DNA from: Ktedonobacteraceae bacterium
Lineage (GTDB): Bacteria; Chloroflexota; Ktedonobacteria; Ktedonobacterales; Ktedonobacteraceae
Direction of reading: 5' to 3'
Length of the DNA stretch: 39,448 nt
Assembly: GCA_013695595.1 (NCBI GenBank)
Contig: JACDAE010000078.1
Coordinates: 1-39,448, forward strand
The translations under genes and the position numbers were made by a program. Shown piece by piece: positions 9,959 to 20,600 of this stretch (its first letter is position 1; the number at the start of each line of letters is the position of its first letter). The notes beneath the pieces were generated by a model that was not told where the DNA came from, did not search any database, and worked only from the letters and a program-made list of their open reading frames with translations.

Positions 9959-10721
9959 GAGCCATTACCTCCTCGGCCAGCGCACGGTAGGCCAGAGCTC
10001 CAGGAGAAGTAGGATCATAATCCAAAATAGCCTGCCCAAAACTGGGGGCCTCACTTAAACGTACATTACGATTGATAATAGTCTGAAAAGCTTCCTCTGG
10101 AAAATGGTTACGCACCTCGCGCACGATATCTCCCGCCAGGCGTGTACGCGGATCGTACATCGTCAGCACCACACCCACTATATACAGAGCAGGATTGAGC
10201 TTATTTTTGACTAGATTAAACGTATTCAACAATTGAGTTAACCCTTCCAGGGCCAGATATTCGCATTGTATAGGTATCAGCAAACCATCAGCCGCAACAA
10301 GAGCATTGATGGTAAGCAGACCAAGCGAGGGAGGGCAATCTATAATAATATAATCACAACGGTTACGAATCGGTTCTAATATCTGACGTAAACGGTACTC
10401 ACGAGCCAATGTCCCAACCAGTTCAATCTCCGCTGCCGCCAGATCTACCGTACATGGAGCAACCACTAATTCACGTCTGGGAGAGGGCACAATCGCATCA
10501 AATATTGTGAGGTTTTCCTGGTCCTGTATAAGAAGATCGTAAATTGTACACGGACGCTTATTCTTAAGAACGCCGATACCACTGGAGGTATTTGCCTGGG
10601 GATCCATATCGACCAGCAACACCTTGCGCCCTGCCGCTGCAAGATAGGTAGCAAGGTTGATAGCCGTTGTCGTTTTCCCTACCCCCCCCTTCTGATTGGC
10701 AATCGCATAGACTTTTGACAC
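9951..10721 (-). CDS. parA: Chromosome partitioning ATPase ParA/Soj
   Basis: [26 protein letters not shown] deviant Walker [33 protein letters not shown]. Confidence 0.97.
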   Translation of the reverse strand: MSKVYAIANQKGGVGKTTTAINLATYLAAAGRKVLLVDMDPQANTSSGIGVLKNKRPCTIYDLLIQDQENLTIFDAIVPSPRRELVVAPCTVDLAAAEIELVGTLAREYRLRQILEPIRNRCDYIIIDCPPSLGLLTINALVAADGLLIPIQCEYLALEGLTQLLNTFNLVKNKLNPALYIVGVVLTMYDPRTRLAGDIVREVRNHFPEEAFQTIINRNVRLSEAPSFGQAILDYDPTSPGALAYRALAEEVMARG

Positions 10722-10815
10722 AGACCGCTACCGTACCTTTCCTCTGCCATGGCAAAAAAGACAACGCGAAACGTTGTACACACTGTAGAGACATTGTAGC
10801 AAATGTACTTGCTAT

Positions 10816-10835
10816 AAGCAAGAAATTTCTTGCTT
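10816..10835. promoter_or_regulatory. 20-bp perfect palindrome AAGCAAGAAATTTCTTGCTT upstream of parA
   Basis: Self-complementary sequence in the parA upstream intergenic region. Confidence 0.6.
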
Positions 10836-10838
10836 GTG

Positions 10839-11345
10839 CTATAACGTCACGCGATTACCGCCCGCTGGCATAGTGAAACGTAAAAATCCTCCCATCGCTA
10901 GACGCGTACAGATCACAGCTAGCGTGTACAATGCAAATAATAACGCACCCGTCCTTAACTCATAAACGCCCAGATCGAGCAACGCCAGATGATTACGCCC
11001 GGCAGTAAACAGGCGAGCAAGGGCTGGCCCCTGAGGCGCACTAAAACTACCAACCGCCATGCCAAACACAAGCGTGATCACTATATCAATACCAAAACAG
11101 ATCGCCGCCAGACGTGGCCCTAGCAGCCAGAAACGCCTGCTTAGACGTTCGCGCTTTGTCGATGTCATACGCCGCGTAGCCCAGACGGGGGCAATGAGAT
11201 ATTGCAACAGAAGGAACAATAGAGGAACAGCTACATACGTCCAATCAGGAAAAATAATTGGATTCATCAATGCACCAAGACGACCAAGCGTGTAGAGAAT
11301 AACACCCTCTAGCACGCCACGCCGATAACTGACTTTATTAAACAT
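10839..11345 (-). CDS. Predicted integral membrane protein of unknown function
   Basis: Several hydrophobic segments (VAVPLLFLLLQYLIAPVWA, AAICFGIDIVITLVFGMAVG, ALLFALYTLAVIC). Confidence 0.65.
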   Translation of the reverse strand: MFNKVSYRRGVLEGVILYTLGRLGALMNPIIFPDWTYVAVPLLFLLLQYLIAPVWATRRMTSTKRERLSRRFWLLGPRLAAICFGIDIVITLVFGMAVGSFSAPQGPALARLFTAGRNHLALLDLGVYELRTGALLFALYTLAVICTRLAMGGFLRFTMPAGGNRVTL

Positions 11346-11393
11346 AATAACTGATTTCCGTTTCGGATTATGGAAGGTGAAGCGATGCTATGC

Positions 11394-11627
11394 CTAGTGG
11401 CAGCCACACCCGCCGCCACCACACCCACAATTTCCCATGGCTGGCTGAACATCATCGTACGAACTGTCCTCACTTCCACCACCACGTTGCGCGGCGAATA
11501 CTGAGAGCAGGCGACGCACTTTTTCACCCCGGCATTTCGCACAAACCACGTCGTCAGCAAGTTTGTGACTGACCAGCATCTCAAATTTTGATTGGCAGTC
11601 TGAGCAATAGTACTCGTACATTGGCAT
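11394..11627 (-). CDS. FmdB-family zinc ribbon protein
   Basis: MPMYEYYCSDCQSKFEMLVSH...VCAKCRGEKVRRLLSVFA, C-terminal CGCGGGGCGCH; overlapping ORFs 11309-11668 and 11390-11572 rejected. Confidence 0.9.
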   Translation of the reverse strand: MPMYEYYCSDCQSKFEMLVSHKLADDVVCAKCRGEKVRRLLSVFAAQRGGGSEDSSYDDVQPAMGNCGCGGGGCGCH

Positions 11628-11829
11628 CGAAAGGTACCTCCTGTTATAGAGAACGCGTATCTAATCATAGATATTGTAGTGGGTCGAGGTGAGAGTCGTC
11701 AAGCTATAAAGAATTTAGAGATGCTGAAATATTACAATTATCTTCCTACTACAGAGAGTGCTTCTACAACAGCTTATTGCATGTTTCTCTCACTATCAAT
11801 AATAACACTTACTACGCAAAAATAAAAGG

Positions 11830-13011
11830 CTAGACATGTTGCGTCCCAGAGCTGATCTTTTTCACTAGCCCACTCAATAGTGCAATTCTTACTGGCAACG
11901 AATCCAACTCCACATACTCATCTGGATTATGTGCCAATCCACCACCGGCTCCCAGGCCATCGATTGTGGGCACACCCAGCGGCGCAGTATTATTAGCATC
12001 AGAAGCGCCACCACTCGCCAGATCCTTTATCTCCAATCCCAGTTCTTTGCCAGCTTCCTGGGCAGCTCGCACTAACGGTGCATTTTGCTCCGAGCGCTCA
12101 AATGGCAAACAACGCATATCGCCAGTTAACGTAATCTGTGTGCCATCCATTATTTTGCGTGAAGCCACTCTCCGCATTGCCTCCTCAATCGCCTGGATGC
12201 CCGCCATACTGCTGGCACGCACGTCCATTTCCAGATAAGCGGCATCGGGAATTACATTGCTGCGCTCACCTCCACGTATTACCGTTACTGAGAGCGAGGT
12301 GCCGGGGATAGTCCCCTGTAGCGCCTGCATCCTCTGGACCTGATAGGAGAGTTCGAGAATCGCGTTAATACCCTTCTGAGGCTCAACGCCAGCATGTGCC
12401 GAGCGTCCACGGACTTCGACGCGGTATAGTCCCGAACTTCGCCGCGAGGAGACAACCTGATTCGTTAAACGTCCTGGCTCTAATACAATCACTGCGTCAG
12501 ATTGGCGTCCCAGTTCTTGAATGAGCGCCTTGCTGGCAGGAGAGCCTATCTCTTCATCACTATTAAGCAAAAAAGTCACGCTTTTGTAGTTCGCTTCTCC
12601 ACCCAAAATAAGCTGGTGAACGCCGTACATACCAATCAAGACGCCCGATTTCATATCAAGCACGCCGGGACCTTTTGCGACACGCATGCCATCCTGCTCT
12701 TCGATAGAGAATGGACGCCGCTCAACTTCACCATCGGGAAAGACCGTATCCATATGCCCGATCAGCAAAATACGCGCTCCATCGGGCGCATTTCCCTGAT
12801 GGGTAGCGACAAGATGATTGCCGTATTCTTGCTGCACATCAAAATAGGTTGAGAAGCCAAAACTATGAAAACGCTCCTGCAAATATCTTCCCACATGGTC
12901 CACGCCGATCTTATTGTAGGTGCCCGAATCAATATTCACGACGGCCTTCACGTCGGCAAGATATGGTTCCATAATCTGCTCGGCTCGTTCTACAAGATAA
13001 TGTTTCTGCAC
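11830..13011 (-). CDS. M20-family metallopeptidase (carboxypeptidase G2-like)
   Basis: LLIGHMDTVFP, GPGVLDMKSGVL, LNSDEEIGS, SGGASDANNTAPLGVPTIDGLGAGGGLAHNPDE; GTG start. Confidence 0.92.
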   Translation of the reverse strand: MQKHYLVERAEQIMEPYLADVKAVVNIDSGTYNKIGVDHVGRYLQERFHSFGFSTYFDVQQEYGNHLVATHQGNAPDGARILLIGHMDTVFPDGEVERRPFSIEEQDGMRVAKGPGVLDMKSGVLIGMYGVHQLILGGEANYKSVTFLLNSDEEIGSPASKALIQELGRQSDAVIVLEPGRLTNQVVSSRRSSGLYRVEVRGRSAHAGVEPQKGINAILELSYQVQRMQALQGTIPGTSLSVTVIRGGERSNVIPDAAYLEMDVRASSMAGIQAIEEAMRRVASRKIMDGTQITLTGDMRCLPFERSEQNAPLVRAAQEAGKELGLEIKDLASGGASDANNTAPLGVPTIDGLGAGGGLAHNPDEYVELDSLPVRIALLSGLVKKISSGTQHV

Positions 13012-14193
13012 TTAAATAATCCTCTCTTCCCGAAATTGAGTAATCTCAGCCTCACTATAACCAATGTCCCGCAATATTTCTTCCGTGTGTTGGCCCAGGC
13101 GAGGAGGGGCATAGCGCTGCTCAACCTTCACATCCGAAATACGTGGAAAGCTTGTCAACGATTCAAATGGCTCACCATCTATATCTCCAGTAACACTCAC
13201 ATTCTTCGCCTGTGCCTGAGGATCCTGCAATGCCTCACCAATATCATAGACAGGGCCGACACACGCATCTATCTCAGCAAGCTCAGTTACCCATTCGTCA
13301 CGAGTGCGCGTTTTAAAGATTGCCTTCAGTATATCTCTTGCTTCGCTACTCTCTGCTGATCCAACTGGCGTGTGAAAGGGAAGCAATTCAAGATGTCCAA
13401 TACGCGTACAGAATGTTTGCCAGAATTTTGGCTCCAGGGCCGCCAGGGTTATATGTTTACCATCTCGCGTCTCATAAATGTTATAGCAAGGTAGTCCCCC
13501 ATCGAGCGTGGACTGACCAGGTTTTGGCACCTTACCCTTATTGAGATACGTAGTAGCGCTCAGCGAGAGCAACGATAGTAGCCCTTCGGTCATTGAAGCA
13601 TCAATCTTGCGCCCTTCTCCCGTTTGCGCACGGCCGACAAGAGCCGTCAAAATACCGATCACAGCCATTTGTCCACCACCAGCCAGATCACCGAACTGCG
13701 TGGGAGGCATGACAGGTTCGCCATGGATGCTTCGATTATAATGCAGTAAACCTGCGTAGCCTGCATAATTTAAATCATGCCCGGCCCGTTGCTGATATGG
13801 TCCATCTTGCCCATAACCACTGATTGCACAATAGATGATCCCTCTATTCTGTTTTTTGAGCTGTTCATATCCCAATCCTAGACGCTCAAGCACGCCCGGT
13901 CGAAAGCTTTCTAGAACAACATCAGCCTTGTCTACCATACGTAAAAATATCTCGCGTCCACGCTCAGTTTTTAGATTCAAGGTTATGCTACGTTTGTTGC
14001 GATTAAGCGCAAGAAAATAGAGTCCCATTCCCCCAGGACCAGATGGCTGCATCGAACGACTATAATCGCCGTTCCCAGGCTCCTCTATTTTGATAACATC
14101 AGCTCCAAAATCTGCCATCATCTGCGATGCATATGCACCTGGCACCAGGCGAGATATGTCAAGAATACGTATGCCGTTGAGAGGTAAATCCAT
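13012..14193 (-). CDS. CaiB/BaiF family CoA-transferase
   Basis: PLNGIRILDISRLVPGAYASQMMADFGADVIKIEEPG...NRNKRSITLNLKTERGREIF; start set at MDLPLNG (ORF track start 14277). Confidence 0.93.
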   Translation of the reverse strand: MDLPLNGIRILDISRLVPGAYASQMMADFGADVIKIEEPGNGDYSRSMQPSGPGGMGLYFLALNRNKRSITLNLKTERGREIFLRMVDKADVVLESFRPGVLERLGLGYEQLKKQNRGIIYCAISGYGQDGPYQQRAGHDLNYAGYAGLLHYNRSIHGEPVMPPTQFGDLAGGGQMAVIGILTALVGRAQTGEGRKIDASMTEGLLSLLSLSATTYLNKGKVPKPGQSTLDGGLPCYNIYETRDGKHITLAALEPKFWQTFCTRIGHLELLPFHTPVGSAESSEARDILKAIFKTRTRDEWVTELAEIDACVGPVYDIGEALQDPQAQAKNVSVTGDIDGEPFESLTSFPRISDVKVEQRYAPPRLGQHTEEILRDIGYSEAEITQFREERII

Positions 14194-14261
14194 GTGCATC
14201 CCCCTGTGTGCTAAAATGTAGACAAAGGCAACACTGGCTGTAGCGTAGCAGGGAGGGGTAT

Positions 14262-15131
14262 ATGTTGTCAACGTCACGTCAAGTGGCGAATGATATATTC
14301 AAAAGTAATGGTGTAGTTTCAGACCAGCAGGGGATTTTGCTCGTGACATTTCCGCATATGTTGATACTTTTTCTCTTAGCCATTGTGGGAGGAACACTCA
14401 ACTCCGTTGCCGGAGGTGGGAGCTTTTTCACTTTTCCGGCGCTCATATTTGTTGGCATTCCAGCTATTCCAGCCAATGCAAGCAATACGGTAGCACTCTG
14501 GCCCGGTTCGGTTGCAAGCATGTGGGCATATCGTCAGGAGCTTGCGCAACAGAAGCGAAGTTTCCTGATCTTGATGGTTGGCACAAGTATCATCGGCGGT
14601 ATTATTGGCGCTCAACTTCTATTGCATACACCAGCATCAATCTTTCAGAGCTTAATCCCCTATCTTTTGTTGCTTGCCACCCTGCTCTTTGCACTTAGTG
14701 GACCTATTACAACCCGACTACGGATGCGTAACGTGGGCAAAGCACGTCTCACTCCCCATGTGCTTATTACGGTTGCGCTGGCACAATTGGTTATTGCTAC
14801 CTATGGCGGCTATTTTGGTGGGGGCATCGGCATTCTCATGCTGGCGACACTATCGATGATGGGTATGGAAGATATTCACGTCATGAATGGCCTGAAGACG
14901 GCACTTGCATCATGCATCAACGGGGTAGCTGTTGTCATCTTCATTCTTGCCAATGCTGTCGTGTGGCCTGAAACAATTTTGATGATCGTCGGTGCAGTAA
15001 TTGGAGGTTACGGAGGTGCCTACTACACGCGTAAAGTCAACCCCAGACTGGTACGTGGCTTTGTGATTATTGTTGGTTTTGTGATGAGTGCGTACTTCTT
15101 TATCAATATCTATATTGTCCACCACCCATAA
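14262..15131 (+). CDS. TSUP/TauE-SafE family anion exporter
   Basis: GGTLNSVAGGGSFFTFPALIFVGIPAIPANASNTVALWPG, YGGYFGGGIGILML, NGLKTALA; start may be an internal ATG. Confidence 0.92.
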   Translation: MLSTSRQVANDIFKSNGVVSDQQGILLVTFPHMLILFLLAIVGGTLNSVAGGGSFFTFPALIFVGIPAIPANASNTVALWPGSVASMWAYRQELAQQKRSFLILMVGTSIIGGIIGAQLLLHTPASIFQSLIPYLLLLATLLFALSGPITTRLRMRNVGKARLTPHVLITVALAQLVIATYGGYFGGGIGILMLATLSMMGMEDIHVMNGLKTALASCINGVAVVIFILANAVVWPETILMIVGAVIGGYGGAYYTRKVNPRLVRGFVIIVGFVMSAYFFINIYIVHHP

Positions 15132-15196
15132 TGGAGGCTACATATATATCCTGATACTCTATTCAAGAACGATTAACCATACTTATGCGTGTAACT

Positions 15197-15212
15197 TTTA
15201 TGTACACATAAA
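15197..15212. promoter_or_regulatory. Inverted repeat TTTATGT-AC-ACATAAA upstream of MFS exporter (candidate operator)
   Basis: 7-bp perfect arms, 2-bp centre, 36 bp before the MFS start. Confidence 0.35.
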
Positions 15213-15247
15213 GAAGTGCTTGCAAAAGTATCGTTCTACCTTAGAAG

Positions 15248-16786
15248 ATGGATACAATTATGAAACAACAAGAAACTGAACCCACAAAGTTTAATAATAC
15301 CTCTGATACACAAAATATATCGAATACAGCCCACTCTGAGAAAAAGCCCGCAGATACCAGTGAGCATGCAGGCAAATGGGCGGTGCTCGCAGTTGTGGCC
15401 ATTGGCGTCTTTATGGCAACTCTGGATTCATCGATTGTGAATATCAGTCTTCCAGCAATCGCCGCCTATTTTGGTACTCCTCTTAATGGAGCTATCTCCT
15501 GGGTCATTATTGGCTACCTGGTCGCTACGGCTGCTATCCTGCTAACAGCGGGACGGCTATCTGATATGATCGGGCGCAAAGCGGTCTGGCTCACCGGCCT
15601 CATTCTTTTTACTGGTAGTTCGGCGCTCTGTGGCCTGGCTCCCTCTCTTGTATTCTTGATTGCTGCGCGTGCTTTACAAGGACTGGGTGGAGCTCTTCTT
15701 ATGGCGGTAAGCCCTGCAATACTCACATCAGCCTTTCCCTCTAATGAACGAGGACGTGCTCTGGGGCTGAATGCCGTTATTGTTGCTCTTGGTGTGAGTG
15801 TCGGTCCTACGCTTGGTGGCTTCATCACAGCTTATTTTTCCTGGCGCTGGATATTTTATGTCAATGTTCCTCTGGGCATCATCGGTCTTATCTTAACATT
15901 GCGCGTCCTCACCGAGCGTTTGCATCGTAACCCTGGCCGCTTTGATCCTCTGGGTGCCATCCTGCTGGCTATCGGCCTGGCTGGGATCACTGCTGGTTTA
16001 TCATTTGGACAGGAGTTGGGATGGAATTCGCCGCTGCTTATCGCTCTGCTCGTCGTTGGGGTACTTGCCCTGATAATATTGCCTTTTGTTGAACAACGTG
16101 TACCTAACCCGATTATTGTTCTCTCGCTGCTGCGGCGACGTGTTTTTCTTTCGGCCAATCTGAGCCTGATTTTGAGCTTTCTGGCCCTTTTTGCGGTCAG
16201 TTTCATGATGCCTTTTTACTTTGAACAGCTACGTCATTTCCCCACTGAGGAAGCAGGTCTATTACTGACACCTTTACCTATTACATTGGCTATTGTCGCA
16301 CCATTCAGTGGTTCACTTGCTGATCGTATCGGCTCCCGCTGGCTTGCTTCCGGGGGACTGGCAATATCCTGCATAGGGCTGGTCTTTATCAGCCAACTGA
16401 ACGCGCAAAGCTCCATTCTTGATATCGTCTGGCGTCTGGTCTTGATTGGCCTGGGTCAGGCATTGTTCCAATCTCCCAATAACAGTGCTCTGCTCGGATC
16501 AGCTCCACGGGATCTGCAAGGGAGTGCTTCTGGTTTCCTTGGCACAGGTCGTGTTATGGGACAAAGTCTTAGCGTTGCTCTTTCAGGAGCCATCTTTGCA
16601 GGGCTGGGCGGTTCTGCCGCCGGTGCATTGCTGACTACACATCCTGACGCTGCTCAAATCAGTTCATTACAACAAACATTTGTTTATGGTTTTCATGTTA
16701 CATTTATTGTCTGTGCAGCTATTGCGGCCATCGGAGTGTTTACGTCATTGGTTAGAGGCAAAGAGGAAAAGAAGAAACAGGTGTAG
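15248..16786 (+). CDS. MFS transporter, DHA2 (14-TM EmrB/QacA-like)
   Basis: FMATLDSSIVNISLPAIAAYFG, GRLSDMIGRKAVWLTGLILFTGSSALCGLAPS, GLGGALLMAVSPAIL, LGVSVGPTLGGFITAYFSWRWIFYVNVPLG. Confidence 0.95.
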   Translation: MDTIMKQQETEPTKFNNTSDTQNISNTAHSEKKPADTSEHAGKWAVLAVVAIGVFMATLDSSIVNISLPAIAAYFGTPLNGAISWVIIGYLVATAAILLTAGRLSDMIGRKAVWLTGLILFTGSSALCGLAPSLVFLIAARALQGLGGALLMAVSPAILTSAFPSNERGRALGLNAVIVALGVSVGPTLGGFITAYFSWRWIFYVNVPLGIIGLILTLRVLTERLHRNPGRFDPLGAILLAIGLAGITAGLSFGQELGWNSPLLIALLVVGVLALIILPFVEQRVPNPIIVLSLLRRRVFLSANLSLILSFLALFAVSFMMPFYFEQLRHFPTEEAGLLLTPLPITLAIVAPFSGSLADRIGSRWLASGGLAISCIGLVFISQLNAQSSILDIVWRLVLIGLGQALFQSPNNSALLGSAPRDLQGSASGFLGTGRVMGQSLSVALSGAIFAGLGGSAAGALLTTHPDAAQISSLQQTFVYGFHVTFIVCAAIAAIGVFTSLVRGKEEKKKQV

Positions 16787-16813
16787 AGGTACTGCTTCTT
16801 TTGCATCCAAAGA

Positions 16814-17557
16814 CTACTTCTCAGTGCGCGAACGTCGTCTACGGACCCAGCGAAAACCAGGATAGAGGAGAGTTAACGCGGCAATAACTAGAAATACGAT
16901 AATATAGATCACGATCGACCACCAGGGTGCTTCATTTGGCAGGAGGCCAAACACATCGTTATTGTTCACAATCATATTAGCCGCTGTGATGGCCAATATA
17001 ACACCTACAACCCACATCAGCCACGAAAGGCGTTCAATAATAAAAGAGACAAAAGCGCTCCCTATAAGCAAAAGTATGATGCTGATAACCAATCCAGCGA
17101 ATAACAATGAAGTTTGATATTTTGCCAGTGCGGCAACTGCAATAATGTTATCCAGGCTCATAGTTACATCGGCAACGAGAATTGTGAGAATAGCACCCAC
17201 AATATGATTTTTTTTTAAATAACTACCAGGCCCTTTTTTGTCATCTATATCCTCTTCGTTTGCAGAAACAGCGGTTCCATTTTTATCATTCCACCATTGT
17301 AAGAGGAGCCGAACCGTGATAATAATAAGAATGACGCCCCCAAACACCTCTATATACGGTATGTGCAGCAAAAGGGTAACGGAATAGGTAAGCAATATGC
17401 GAAGTAGAATTGCTCCACCACCTCCGACGAAAAATGCGATCCAGCGCAACTTTGTTGGGATACCAGCGGCAACTGCTCCTATGACAAGTGCATTGTCGCC
17501 ACTAAGTACGAGATCAACTAAAATAATACTACCCAGAACAGGTAGCCAACTCGCCAT
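16814..17557 (-). CDS. TerC-family (YjbE-like) integral membrane protein
   Basis: LGSIILVDLVLSGDNALVIGAVAAGIP and DVTMSLDNIIAVAALA motifs; start at MASWLPV preferred (ORF track start 17584). Confidence 0.92.
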   Translation of the reverse strand: MASWLPVLGSIILVDLVLSGDNALVIGAVAAGIPTKLRWIAFFVGGGGAILLRILLTYSVTLLLHIPYIEVFGGVILIIITVRLLLQWWNDKNGTAVSANEEDIDDKKGPGSYLKKNHIVGAILTILVADVTMSLDNIIAVAALAKYQTSLLFAGLVISIILLLIGSAFVSFIIERLSWLMWVVGVILAITAANMIVNNNDVFGLLPNEAPWWSIVIYIIVFLVIAALTLLYPGFRWVRRRRSRTEK

Positions 17558-17656
17558 ATCTAGCTCCTTATTGAGAAAATACACATAGAGAAATCATATC
17601 ATATGAGTGCTCCTTTTATTGCTTTTTTTATGCTTATTTTCCACTTATTATAATTA

Positions 17657-20600
17657 TTAGCGAAACACCCCTGCTTCTTGTAGTACTTGCTCAAGATTTT
17701 TTTCTTTTAGTAACCATTGTCGAATAAGACCAACAGCTATTCTAAAACGTGCACCATCAACCAGATGTTCGCGCAGATCATCGGCTATTTTTTCGATAGC
17801 ATCAACTACTATAAGTTCTTTTAAGGATACCGTTATCAAATCGCGCTTATAAGGTATATGGTAATGGCGATAAATTTCCTCAATTTCCACCAGTGACAGT
17901 GCCCGTCCATCTTCTCTACCTCCTTCCGCCAGGGCAGCTAAGATAATATGCTCCTCAGATGTAAGCTGATCCCAGAGCCAATCAAAGTGAAATTGCCCTG
18001 TCTCCATGACTTCTCGTAGCACAATATTCACATCGTTGATAGTGACATACGCCTTACATTTCTCGTTGCAATGATCCACCAGGGATCGACACACAAGATG
18101 CAATAAATAGGGCTGATCAGCGGTCAAGTCACGAATCTTTCGTAGAGCATATGGCTCATATTCTAGATATCCCGCGACCGGGTTAGTAATAAGCCCAATG
18201 GCGCTCTCTGCGCTCAGGCGTGAGAGTCGATGATGAAGCGCTATATTGAAGAAGACCGACCAATACCCTCTGGTAAGCTCCTCTATTTTGTGGGTACCAG
18301 AAAGGAGGAAATTGATACTGATATGATGCTGCATCAGACTGCGCAGATATTCAAATAACTCTGGTTCCAGCTTCCCATTTTTGACCTGTGTCTCCAGCAC
18401 CTCAAACTCATCAATAAGCACGATGATCTTTTGATCGACGAGTTGTGCCTCTACCTCATCTAAAAACTGGTCGAAGGCAAAAGTAGCCTGACGATCAAAA
18501 TCCTCTTTTTGAGGTTTTTCGAGGGCAATACCTCGTTTACGACACTCCTTAAAAATGTAAAACGCCAGATTATGAAAAAACGTACTGACACTGATCTGAT
18601 ACGACTCTTTTTGCATATCGACCAGAACAGGTATGTGGCGACCTAACACAGGTGTATTCACCAGATGGAGCAGCAGTGATGTTTTACCAGAACGCCGTTG
18701 TCCGTATAATACGATGACCGTCTTTGTTTCTGCTCGTGTCAGGTTATCCTTGAGGAACTCTATATCTCTTTCTCGTCCAAAGAACATCTTTTTATCGTGT
18801 GTAGGAGTGCCGGTTGAATAAAAATTTGGAATGGGTATAAATTCCGAAGCTTTCACCTGAAGTTCAAGTCGCTCGCCTTTAATGATCGTTTTCATAACTG
18901 CTTCGGCATCATCATAAATAATCTCAAAGTTCAACACCAACATTTCTGCCGCCGTATGGGGTCGAATACTAAATTCTGCATATGCTTCTTCTTGCGCAAA
19001 AATGACTTCGGTTTCAAAAGAATTTCGCCCCACTACATCGAACTCTCGATTATGCAATAGACTGATTTTTACATTGTTGGCCGCACTACGCCCGGCATTA
19101 CTGATCATCAACCAGATACCAATCTGTTCTTCATGAGGTACGCTGCGTGTCTTCAAATCTGCCGTCAATTCGGCTCTCCCGCGTAATTCCCGTAATTGTG
19201 TTGCAATGATCGCGCCCCAACGATGAAAAAGTAGTACAAAAAATTGATAATCTGGCAAGCGTGCTCTGGCATCATAGGTGAAAATTGTAGCATACTCTTG
19301 TGCGGCAAACCTGGAGATACTTTCTATCGTGCTACTAGCTTCGAGTAAACTGGAGAGGCGATCATTCAATCCTTCCCGTTTGAGATAGATACGTAGCAAT
19401 CGTGTGATGATACTCAAACGCTGGCAAATACGCAAAATGATAGAGGAGTGGAAATCATCCTGCGCAAATTCGCCTCCATCCAGATGAGGGTGATAGTCTG
19501 CAATTGCACTTAGTGTACACATCTGAAAAAGCCTATAAAATTCTTTGTAAATCAAAGATATCTCTTTGCCTTTTTTTAGGTTTTTCACCTCTTCGATTAC
19601 GCTTACCGCATACTCTATCTTCTGCAATGCGTTGGTATCATCCAGATTATCTAGCAGAGGGATGAAAGCACTAAAAACATGCTGCACAACCGATATCTTT
19701 GCATTATCCAAAAGATGGTGCAAAATACGTGTATCAATTCCTTCTGTAATGCATCTGAAGAGATTGACGAGGAGATCTTCAGGATAGTGATCCATAAAGT
19801 GTGATAGCGTGCGTGCAGCTTCTTGCCTGACCCACTCCGCCTCCCCATCCAGCGCAGCCCTGAGCACCATACTCAGAAGCAACTCTTTATAAGGAGCATT
19901 CGTGTGATCTACAAGGGAATATAACTGCCGCAGCACCAGACGGCGCACGAAACGATTGCTATTCTGAGAAAAACCTTCCAGGTACTCAAACCCTGTTGCC
20001 CAATCGTGTATGATAAGATCCTGAATTTGCTCCACAATAACCTGGCGAACCTCTTCATAGGGATCTATAGTAAACTGTGTGAGAAGACGTTTTCCCTGCT
20101 GTGGATCTTTTGCATAGCAGGCAATGATAGCACGAATCAACGCTTTACGTACTTCAACTGAACTATCTTGACAAAATGTTTCGAAAATCTCAAATGTTTT
20201 TGAGTCAAAATAGAGAGGTTCAGCAAGTTTCTGTAACGCAAATGCACGTGTAAGAGCCTCCGGTTGTGCTAGTAGCAAAGAGATAACTTCTCGTGCAGAG
20301 CGTTCTTTTTGTAATGCCTGCCAACATCGATCGATGCGTTGTTGTACCTCTCGCTGGTCTACAACCTGCAGAACTTCCAGTTGATCTTCCGCACCCAGGG
20401 CAATCTCGACGTTTCCATCATCATCAATATCTTCAACCTTGACCACGCGAATACGATCCGTTGCCCAATATTTCCAGAGAAAATCACCATCACTACTCAA
20501 TACATACAAATTGCCGTCGGCGCAGCCAAGAAAGATTTCTACTTTACCGTCACGATCTGCATCGATCGCATCAACAGCTAAAATACTATGAGGCAACCAG

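Noticed and set aside
11309-11668. 119-aa ORF overlapping the FmdB gene in another frame
   Set aside because: Overlaps the clearly recognisable FmdB-type zinc ribbon ORF (11394-11627) and shows no family features.
12865-13359. 164-aa plus-strand ORF antisense to M20 peptidase/CoA-transferase
   Set aside because: Spans the junction of two confident minus-strand genes with no own motif.
16767-16802. AAAAGAAG...CTTCTTTT inverted repeat between MFS and TerC genes as a terminator
   Set aside because: 8-bp A/T-rich arms with a 20-nt loop; too weak to call, although a terminator is expected there.
17558-17650. yybP-ykoY manganese riboswitch upstream of the TerC-family gene
   Set aside because: The short AT-rich intergenic region shows no recognisable conserved core or stems.
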